Assembly (NCBI RefSeq): GCF_022605725.1
Contig: NC_065564.1
Location: 3,574,698-3,638,697 of the forward strand
Source: Anthonomus grandis grandis
Lineage: Eukaryota; Arthropoda; Insecta; Coleoptera; Curculionidae
DNA length: 64,000 nucleotides
Direction: 5' to 3'
Shown: piece after piece, positions 36,201-44,760 of the stretch
Position numbering within the stretch: position 1 is the stretch's first letter
How the letters are laid out: each line of letters opens with the position of its first letter
Program-made: the position numbers and the translations under genes
Notes under the pieces: generated by a model
Databases searched by the model: none
The model's input: only the letters and a program-made list of their open reading frames with translations
What the model was told of the DNA's origin: nothing

Positions 36201-38603
36201 TTGCTATTTTGGTCCTCTAGCTCACGGTAAATTTTTATTTTGATTGTTGATTTTTTTTATTTTTTTAATTTTTTGGGCTCAAAAATGGCCGATTTTCAGA
36301 AAATCCTTCCTAGCTCCTCTATTATCCGGGTTAGAGAAAAAAGGGATTCTAGCTTTATTGTAGGTATCCTCACATAAAATTATATAGTAGAAGAAAAACC
36401 CCGATTTTCCCCATAGATTTGGAGAAAACGAGGAAAATTAGAAAATCGGTTTTTCAAGATTTTCTTGAAAACGGTCGCATATAAACATTCAAAATATTTT
36501 GCAAATGGTAGCCCTCCTTAGGCTTGACAACTTTTGTTTGAAGCATTTTTCCCATAAACCAATAGTTTTTCCAAAAAAAAATTAAAACTGTTTTTAAGGT
36601 AATTTTCTAGGGGATACCCCTGTCAATTTTTCACAAAAATATAATTTTTGTAAACTTCAATTTTGACTTCCTTAACGCATTTAGGATCGTTGCAATTCCC
36701 CGTTCGTTGTTTCTACCCTCAGAAAAATTTTATTTTCATTTTTATTTTTTTTTATTTTTCAAAATTTTTGAGCCCAAAAACGGTTCTTTTTTAGAAAATC
36801 CTTCCTAGCTCCTCTATTATCCGGGTTAGAGAAAAAAGGTATTCTAGCTTTATTGTAGGTATCCTCACATAAAATTATATGGTAGAAGAAAACCCCCGAT
36901 TTTCCCCATAGATTTGGAGAAAACGAGGAAGATTAGAAAATCGGTTTTTAAAGATTTTCCCGAAAACAGCTTCATATAAAAATTAAAAATATTTTGCAAA
37001 TGGTAGCCCTCCTTAGGCTTGACAACTTTTGTTTAAAGCATTTTTCTCATAAATCAATAGTTTTCCCAAAAAACAATTTTTTAGGCAATTTCCTAAGGGG
37101 TACCCTGGCCAATTTGGCACAAAATTCATAATTTTGACCCTCTTAACCCAAACAGACCTTTACAGCACAATATGTTAACACTACCCTTTCCAACAGGGTT
37201 CTTCTATCTCTCTCGAGACACCTCTGGGAATGCGATGTTCCCCTTCTAGTATGTCGTAGCATAGGCTTCCTGGGGTACATCCGCTTACAAATCAAAGAAC
37301 ACACCGTCATAGAGGCGCACCCGGACAGCGAGAGTCCAGACTTGAGGCTGGACAAACCGTGGCCAGCCCTCAAAGAATACCTGGACAGCATCAACATCGA
37401 GCAGCTGGACCAGAAGGAGAAAAGCCACGTGCCCCCCTTGGCTATTTTGCACTATTATCTGAATAAATTCAAGGCTGCCCACGATGGTATTCATTCGAAC
37501 CCGTTTGGGGGCAATTTCAGGTGAATTTATGCTGTTTATAGGTAAATTACCGGAAACCAGAGCGGAAAAGGAGCAACTGAAGCAAATGATTAAGGACAGC
37601 GGCCACTCGGAGGAGGGCAACAACAGATTTATCCTGGAAGAGAATTTCGAGCAGGCGGTGCACTATGCCAACACTTGTGTGAACACTAGGGCGGTGCCAG
37701 ATCACGTGAAGGTCCGTCCAAACTATCCCTCGTTGAAAATTACAGCTTAAACTTGATTTTTAGGCCATATTGGAGGACGACAGCTGCATAAACTTGACCC
37801 AAACGAGCTCCCAATTCTGGATCATGTGTTCTGCCTTAAGGGAAATGGTGGAGGCAGAGGGGGCGCTGCCCCTAAAGGGCACCCTGCCCGACATGGCCGC
37901 AGATACCCAGAGCTACGTCACGTTACAGAATATTTATCAGAAACACGCTCAAAACCAGGCGGAAAGCATTTATAGGAGGGCCACGCAGCTGGCAAGGAAC
38001 TTGGGGTTGCCTCAGGACACTATTACTGATAGCGAGGTAAAACAAGCGGATTGTAGGGTGACTTTAGGGTTAAAAACCGTGAAATTTAAGGTCAAGTATT
38101 TCTGCAAACACTCGAGCGAACTGCACCTGATCAGGGGCAGTTGTATAGCAGACGAATATGAAAAAACCAGCCTGGACTTGAGCTCTTATCTAGAAGACCC
38201 TGATAGCTTGATCTTTTACTATGTGATGCTCAGGGGCTTGGAGAGGTTCCTTGGGGAGTTTAACGCTTATCCCGGACAGCTGGATGACCAAGTGGAGCCC
38301 GATATATTAAAATTAAAAAGTATGCTATAAAATGACTTCCGTATAAGGCACTTTTTCATTGAAACACTTCTAGGTATCATAGGGAAACTGCTTAACGAAT
38401 GGGGCTATTCGCATGTCTTGAGGGACGAAAGGGTGCACGAGGTGTGCAGGTATGGAGGGGCGGAGCTCCATTCGGTTTCCTCCATTTTGGGAGGCTGCGC
38501 CGCCCAGGAGGTTATCAAAGTGATCACCCACCAGTATAAGCCGTTGAATAACACTTTCATTTATGATATTATTAATTCTACTTCCGGCACTTTTTGCATG
38601 TAA
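33231..38603 (+). CDS. NAE1: NEDD8-activating enzyme E1 regulatory subunit (NAE1/APP-BP1)
   Basis: Seven exons join in phase to 553 aa: 33231-33298, 33635-33799, 33857-34039, 37197-37486, 37542-37711, 37764-38319 and 38374-38603. Diagnostic strings are KKYDRQLRLWGDHGQ, LVLPGIGSFTIVDG, GSNFFLENDSVGLSRAQVAT, VPLLVCRSIGFLGYIR, SQFWIMCSALREM, GTLPDMAADTQSYVTLQN, ERVHEVCRYGGAE and ILGGCAAQEVIKVITHQY. NAE1 pairs with UBA3 to activate NEDD8, which modifies cullins in the ubiquitin system. Intron 3 (34040-37196) hosts two complete isomerase genes. AATAAATA near 38630 is a likely poly(A) signal. The third array begins about 120 bp after the stop. Confidence 0.94.
34201..35046 (+). CDS. ECI1: Mitochondrial enoyl-CoA delta isomerase 1-like, nested copy A
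   Basis: A single uninterrupted frame of 281 aa. The first 25-30 residues (MALNNLCKSRKLVSALRSKF...) are basic and lack acids, as in a mitochondrial presequence. The crotonase fold follows: PPVNSLNLELLTSF, SPFKTFSAGLDIMEMY with the oxyanion-type SAGLD, INGPSPAGGCLLSMCCEYR, and GLNETQLGIVAP, whose Glu is the family's catalytic residue. The enzyme shifts 3-trans/cis enoyl-CoA double bonds to 2-trans so unsaturated fatty acids can enter beta-oxidation. It sits on the same strand inside NAE1 intron 3 and has no introns, suggesting a retrocopy or an old nested gene; it appears intact. Confidence 0.92.
   Translation: MALNNLCKSRKLVSALRSKFYSSTGSLVSVEVNDQSGIALVNLQRPPVNSLNLELLTSFKDTLKTLEKEKSRGAIITSPFKTFSAGLDIMEMYNPDPKRAKEFWITLQDVWIALYGSSFPTVALINGPSPAGGCLLSMCCEYRIIVPKTVIGLNETQLGIVAPSWFADTMENTIGKRTTELALTTGKLFTSEEALKVGLVDEVVQSKEEGLERARGFLNRFAKISPMARSMSKQIVRGETIQKLVKNREEDLQLFLNTIQQEEVRKGLGRYIEALKKKQTA
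35145..35972 (-). CDS. ECI1: Mitochondrial enoyl-CoA delta isomerase 1-like, nested copy B
   Basis: A single uninterrupted frame of 275 aa beginning MSLANNMTRRLASTVNVE, a short mitochondrial-type leader. It aligns along its length with copy A: RRPPVNSLNSDLLGALK, ALKTFSAGLDLTVLY, INGPAPAGGSLLPMCCDYR, and GLSETRLGLISPP with the catalytic Glu kept. The C terminus differs (KKTSQDKSEIKNTP). It is tail to tail with copy A, with 98 bp between stop codons, and lies antisense inside NAE1 intron 3. The two copies have diverged substantially, so the duplication is not recent. Confidence 0.92.
   Translation of the reverse strand: MSLANNMTRRLASTVNVEINKKGVALLTMRRPPVNSLNSDLLGALKITLNDLEKERVAGAILTSALKTFSAGLDLTVLYKPHPEKVKELWNSLQDAWIALYSSSFPTVAVINGPAPAGGSLLPMCCDYRLIVPKAYLGLSETRLGLISPPLFAATMINIIGRRHSELALTAGKLFSSEEALNVGLVDEIVASKEEGLDKGYDFLQGFKDVSPWGRNRSKQMLRGRTLRNMVEGREEDLKGFVEMVQRQDVQQYIEDYLNSLKKTSQDKSEIKNTP
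35980..37196. repeat. NAE1 intron remainder with a direct repeat of about 500-bp period
   Basis: The block AAAATCCTTCCTAGCTCCTC through TTTGGAGAAAACGAGG occurs near 36299-36440 and again near 36797-36930, nearly identical. Matching flanks extend the similarity over most of 36240-36620 and 36740-37110. CAGTGGCGTAGTGAGAGTGG near 36048 looks like a hAT-type terminus. No coding sequence is seen. Confidence 0.8.
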
Positions 38604-38719
38604 TTATTATGATGCTTTTAGTGTATAAATAAATATTAATTAATAAAGTGGTGTTTTTTTTTTTAAATAAATGCCTGATTTTGACTCCCATTTGTTTTTT
38701 ATTATGCTAAGAAGGTATA

Positions 38720-41700
38720 TTCAAGGACTGCTAGTTGGAAAAGCGTAAGTTGTTACACTCTATAAAGTTTCAAGGCGATATTCAAATAAAAATCTTAAAT
38801 TTTGGGAAATTTGCATTTTTTGTATTGAAAAAAAATTGTCAACTTTTTTTCTAATAGGAGTAGAGCCTTCATTTAAAAACTGCCAGTTAGGAATCCATAT
38901 TTCCTAACAGGCTGCCAAGTTTCAGCTCTTATTTCAAAGAAAAAGTTCAAATTTTGGCCAATTTTGTTTTTTTTTGCATGAAAAATGTTGCTTTTTGGGG
39001 TCAATTTTTTTTCTAATAGGAGTAGGGCCTTCATTTAAAAACTGCCAGTTAGAAATCCATATTTTTTAACAGGCTGCCAAGTTTCAGCTCTTATTTCAAA
39101 GGAAAAGTTCAAATTTTGGCCAATTTTGGTTTTTTTTGCATAAAAAATGTTGCTTTTTGGGGTCAACTTTTTTTCTAATAGGAGTAGAGCCTTCATTTAA
39201 AAACTACCAGTTAGGAATCCATATTCTCTAACAGGCTGCCAAGTTTCAGCTCTTATTTCAAAGGAAAAGTTCAAATTTTGGCCAATTTTGGTTTTTTTTG
39301 CACGAAAAATGTTGCTTTTTGGGGTCAATTTTTTTTCTAATAGGAGTAGGGCCTTCATTTAAAAACTACCAGTTAGGAATCCATATTCTCTAACAGGCTG
39401 CCAAGTTTCAGCTCTTATTTCAAAGGAAAAGTTCAAATTTTGGCCAATTTTGGTTTTTTTTGCATAAAAAATGTTGCTTTTTGGGGTCAACTTTTTTTCT
39501 AATAGGAGTAGAGCCTTCATTTAAAAACTACCAGTTAGGAATCCATATTCTCTAACAGACTGCCAAGTTTCAGCTCTTATTTCAAAGTAAAAGTTCAAAT
39601 TTTGGCCAATTTTGTTTTTTTTACATGAAAAATGTTGCTTTTTGGGGTCAACTTTTTTTCTAATAGGAGTAGAGCCTTCATTTAAAAACTGCCAGTTAGA
39701 AATCCATATTTCCTAACAGGCTGCCAAGTTTCAGCTCTTATTTCAAAGGAAAAGTTCAAATTTTGGCCAATTTTGGTTTTTTTTGCATAAAAAATGTTGC
39801 TTTTTGGGGTCAACTTTTTTTCTAATAGGAGTAGAGCCTTCATTTAAAAACTACCAGTTAGGAATCCATATTCTCTAACAGACTGCCAAGTTTCAGCTCT
39901 TATTTCAAAGTAAAAGTTCAAATTTTGGCCAATTTTGTTTTTTTTACATGAAAAATGTTGCTTTTTGGGGTCAACTTTTTTTCTAATAGGAGTAGAGCCT
40001 TCATTTAAAAACTACCAATTAGGAATCAATATTTCCTAACAGGCTGCCAAGTTTCAGCTCTTATTTCAAAGAAAAAGTTCAAATTTTGGCCAATTTTGGT
40101 TTTTCTAACACAAAAAGTTTTGCTTTTCGGGGTCAACTTTTTTTCTATAAAGGTTAGAGCCTTCATTTAAAAACTACCAATTAGAAATCCATATTTGCTG
40201 ACAGGCTGCCAAGTTTCAGCTCTTATTTTAAAGAAAAAGTTCAAATTTTGGCCAATTTTGGTTGTTTTTACATGAAAAATTTTGCTTTTTGGGGTCAACT
40301 TTTTTTCTAAGAGGGATAGAGCCTTCATGTAAAGACTGCCATTTGGGAAACCCTATTTCCTAACAGGCTGCCAAGTTTCAGTTCTTATTTTAAAGAAAAA
40401 GTTTAAATTTTGGCCAATTTTGGTTTTTTTTGCATAAAAAATGTTGCTTTTTGGGGTCAACTTTTTTTCTAATAGGAGTAGAGCCTTCATTTAAAAACTA
40501 CCAGTTAGGAATCCATATTCTCTAACAGACTGCCAAGTTTCAGCTCTTATTTCAAAGTAAAAGTTCAAATTTTGGCCAATTTTGGTTTTTTTTACATGAA
40601 AAATGTTGCTTTTTGGGGTCAACTTTTTTTCTAATAGGAGTAGAGCCTTCATTTAAAAACTACCAATTAGGAATCAATATTTCCTAACAGGCTGCCAAGT
40701 TTCAGCTCTTATTTCAAAGAAAAAGTTGAAATTTTGGGCAATTTTGGTTTTTCTAACACAAAAAGTTTTGCTTTTCGGGGTCAACTTTTTTTCTATAAAG
40801 GTTAGAGCCTTCATTTAAAAACTACCAATTAGAAATCCATATTTGCTGACAGGCTGCCAAGTTTCAGCTCTTATTTTAAAGAAAAAGTTCAAATTTTGGC
40901 CAATTTTGGTTGTTTTTACATGAAAAATTTTGCTTTTTGGGGTCAACTTTTTTTCTAAAAGGGATAGAGCCTTCATGTAAAGACTGCCATTTGGGAAACC
41001 CTATTTCCTAATAGGCTGCCAAGTTTCAGCTCTTATTTCAAAGGATAAGTTCAAATTTTAGCCAATTTTGTTTTTTTTTGCATGAAAAATGTTGCTTTTT
41101 GGGGTCAACTTTTTTTCTAATAGGAGTAGAGCCTTCATTTAAAAACTGCCAGTTAGAAATCCATATTCTCTAACAGGCTGCCAAGTTTCAGCTCTTATTT
41201 CAAAGGAAAAAATTCAAATTTTAGCCAATTTTGGTTTTTTTTACATGAAAAATGTTGCTTTTTGGGGTCAACTTTTTTTCTAATAGGAGTAGAGCCTTCA
41301 TTTAAAAACTACCAATTAGGAATCAATATTTCCTAACAGGCTGCCAAGTTTCAGCTCTTATTTCAAAGAAAAAGTTGAAATTTTGGGCAATTTTGGTTTT
41401 TCTAACACAAAAAGTTTTGCTTTTCGGGGTCAACTTTTTTTCTATAAAGGTTAGAGCCTTCATTTAAAAACTACCAATTAGAAATCCATATTTGCTGACA
41501 GGCTGCCAAGTTTCAGCTCTTATTTTAAAGAAAAAGTTCAAATTTTGGCCAATTTTGGTTGTTTTTACATGAAAAATTTTGCTTTTTGGGGTCAACTTTT
41601 TTTCTAAGAGGGATAGAGCCTTCATGTAAAGACTGCCATTTGGGAAACCCTATTTCCTAACAGGCTGCCAAGTTTCAGTTCTTATTTTAAAGAAAAAGTT

Positions 41701-44040
41701 TAAATTTTGGCCAATTTTGGTTTTTTTTGCATAAAAAATGTTGCTTTTTGGGGTCAACTTTTTTTCTAATAGGAGTAGAGCCTTCATTTAAAAACTACCA
41801 GTTAGGAATCCATATTCTCTAACAGACTGCCAAGTTTCAGCTCTTATTTCAAAGTAAAAGTTCAAATTTTGGCCAATTTTGGTTTTTTTTTACATGAAAA
41901 ATGTTGCTTTTTGGGGTCAACTTTTTTTCTAATAGGAGTAGAGCCTTCATTTAAAAACTACCAATTAGGAATCAATATTTCCTAACAGGCTGCCAAGTTT
42001 CAGCTCTTATTTCAAAGAAAAAGTTGAAATTTTGGGCAATTTTGGTTTTTCTAACACAAAAAGTTTTGCTTTTCGGGGTCAACTTTTTTTCTATAAAGGT
42101 TAGAGCCTTCATTTAAAAACTACCAATTAGAAATCCATATTTGCTGACAGGCTGCCAAGTTTCAGCTCTTATTTTAAAGAAAAAGTTCAAATTTTGGCCA
42201 ATTTTGGTTGTTTTTTACATGAAAAATTTTGCTTTTTGGGGTCAACTTTTTTTCTAAAAGGGATAGAGCCTTCATGTAAAGACTGCCATTTGGGAAACCC
42301 TATTTCCTAATAGGCTGCCAAGTTTCAGCTCTTATTTCAAAGGATAAGTTCAAATTTTAGCCAATTTTGGTTTTTTTTGCATGAAAAATGTTGCTTTTTG
42401 GGGTCAACTTTTTTTCTAATAGGAGTAGAGCCTTCATTTAAAAACTGCCAGTTAGAAATCCATATTCTCTAACAGGCTGCCAAGTTTCAGCTCTTATTTC
42501 AAAGGAAAAAATTCAAATTTTAGCCAATTTTGGTTTTTTTTACATGAAAAATGTTGCTTTTTGGGGTCAACTTTTTTTCTAATAGGAGTAGAGCCTTCAT
42601 TTAAAAACTACCAATTAGGAATCAATATTTCCTAACAGGCTGCCAAGTTTCAGCTCTTATTTCAAAGAAAAAGTTGAAATTTTGGGCAATTTTGGTTTTT
42701 TCTAACACAAAAAGTTTTGCTTTTCGGGGTCAACTTTTTTTCTATAAAGGTTAGAGCCTTCATTTAAAAACTACCAATTAGAAATCCATATTTGCTGACA
42801 GGCTGCCAAGTTTCAGCTCTTATTTTAAAGAAAAAGTTCAAATTTTGGCCAATTTTGGTTGTTTTTACATGAAAAATTTTGCTTTTTGGGGTCAACTTTT
42901 TTTCTAAAAGGGATAGAGCCTTCATGTAAAGACTGCCATTTGGGAAACCCTATTTCCTAATAGGCTGCCAAGTTTCAGCTCTTATTTCAAAGGATAAGTT
43001 CAAATTTTAGCCAATTTTGGTTTTTTTTGCATGAAAAATGTTGCTTTTTGGGGTCAACTTTTTTTCTAATAGGAGTAGAGCCTTCATTTAAAAACTGCCA
43101 GTTAGAAATCCATATTCTCTAACAGGCTGCCAAGTTTCAGCTCTTATTTCAAAGGAAAAAATTCAAATTTTAGCCAATTTTGGTTTTTTTTGCATGAAAA
43201 ATGTTGCTTTTTGGGGTCAACTTTTTTTCTAATAGGAGTAGAGCCTTCATTTAAAAACTACCAATTAGGAATCAATATTTCCTAACAGGCTGCCAAGTTT
43301 CAGCTCTTATTTCAAAGGAAAAGTTCAAATTTTGGCCAATTTTGTTTTTTTTTGCATAAAAAATGTTGCTTTTTGGGTCAACTTTTTTTCTAATAGGAGT
43401 AGAGCCTTCATTTAAAAACTGCCAGTTAGAAATCCATATTTCCTAACAGGCTGCCAAGTTTCAGCTCTTATTTCAAAGGAAAAGTTCAAATTTTGGCCAA
43501 TTTTGGTTTTTTTTACATGAAAAATGTTGCTTTTTGGGGTCAACTTTTTTTCTAATAGGAGTAGGGCCTTCATTTAAAAACTGCCAGTTAGAAATCCATA
43601 TTTTCTAACAGGCTGCCAAGTTTCAGCTCTTATTTCAAAGGAAAAGTTCAAATTTTGGCCAATTTTGGTTTTTCTTATATGAAAAATTTTGCTTTTTGGG
43701 GTCAACTTTTTTTCTAATAGGGATAAAGCCTTCATTTAAAAATTACCAATTAGGAATCCATATTTCCTAACAAGCTACCAAGTTTCAGCTCTTATTTCAA
43801 GGAAAAAATTCAAATTTTGGGCAATTATGGTTGTTTTTACATGAAAAATGTTGCTTTTCAGAGTAAACTTTTTTTCTATTAATGTTGGAGCCTTCATTTA
43901 AAAACTACCATTGAGGAAACCATATTTCCTAACATGCCACCAAGTTTCAGCCCATTTTTCAAATAAAAAGTTCAAATTTTGGACAGTTTTGGTGTTTTTC
44001 ACTCGAAAACACAAACTTTTTAGATCCAAACTCTCTTATA
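38720..44040. repeat. Tandem array 2 (163-bp monomers, partly a 649-bp higher-order repeat)
   Basis: About 32 monomers contain GAGCCTTCATTTAAAAACTA, AGGCTGCCAAGTTTCAGCTC, TTCAAATTTTGGCCAATTTT and TTGCTTTTTGGGGTCAACTT. A distinctive subtype marked by TCTATAAAGGTTAGAGCC recurs at 40144, 40792, 41441, 42090 and 42741, every 648-651 bp, so four monomer types form a higher-order unit copied at least four times. The edges are more diverged. The array fills the whole space between the 3' ends of NAE1 and the AN1 gene. Confidence 0.95.
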
Positions 44041-44105
44041 TTACATAATTTAAGTTAACAAGATTACACTCTAGCTCATTTTAACAATAAACATCCTTGC
44101 ATCCC

Positions 44106-44519
44106 CTATTTCTTCTTCCCTTTACTCTGGAACCCCTGCTTGGACTTCCGCTCTTGCTGCATCTGTCTCAGTTTCATGTTCAACTTAGTCTGGGCCTGTT
44201 CGTGTTTCTCATTGGACAGTTTCGGTTCCGGATGGTGGTACTCCCTCTTCTCCTCCCTCCTCACTGCCTCACCGCACCCGTGGATTTCCGGTAAACCGTG
44301 GGTGGTGCAGAACCTCCCTTTGCAAAATTTACAGTCTATTCCAATTAGGGTAGTTTTATTCTTGCATTTGGTGAAGGTGCACACGTTATCCAAGGTTTTC
44401 ACGTTATTTATGGCGGTGTCTTCGTCTTTTGTGCAAGTCGCCTCCTTCAGATCCTGGTTTTTCTTTTTGGTGTGAGGGTTTTCCGATCGAGCAGTTTGAG
44501 TTCTCGTCGTGGAGGACAT
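44106..44519 (-). CDS. AN1-type zinc-finger protein, SMUBP-2-like
   Basis: A single-exon frame of 137 aa. Residues about 47-85 hold an AN1 finger: C-x4-C in VCTFTKCKNK, C-x2-C in DCKFCKGRFC, then TTHGLPEIHGCGEA with paired His and final Cys. The LPEIHGCG string is characteristic of the AN1 finger at the end of the helicase IGHMBP2/SMUBP-2 and of small stand-alone insect relatives. No helicase domain is present. The C terminus is basic and helical (KLNMKLRQMQQERKSKQG). AN1 fingers are zinc-binding modules often tied to ubiquitin or protein stress; the specific role is unknown. The ATG is 241 bp from that of POLE3, facing away, so a shared promoter is likely. Confidence 0.8.
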   Translation of the reverse strand: MSSTTRTQTARSENPHTKKKNQDLKEATCTKDEDTAINNVKTLDNVCTFTKCKNKTTLIGIDCKFCKGRFCTTHGLPEIHGCGEAVRREEKREYHHPEPKLSNEKHEQAQTKLNMKLRQMQQERKSKQGFQSKGKKK

Positions 44520-44760
44520 TTGGATTATTTATGAACGAAATCATAACAAAAACAAACAAGTCTGGTTAAGTTGTTCTGCCCCTGTCAAGCTTATAAAGCA
44601 CAATTGCCAAGTGTTACATACAAATTAGTCTACTGATTTTTATACTGATATAGCAACCCTGTTTTAGGCGGGAAACTAAACCAGCTGAGGAGGTCATTCG
44701 TCAATCAATATAACCTCGTAAAGTTGTACCCCCAATAGGTTTGAATATTGAAAACAAACA

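Noticed and set aside
38720..44040. CRISPR-like or coding interpretation of the regular repeats
   Set aside because: Repeats are 163 bp, directly adjacent and without unique spacers, in eukaryotic DNA; no open frame runs through them.
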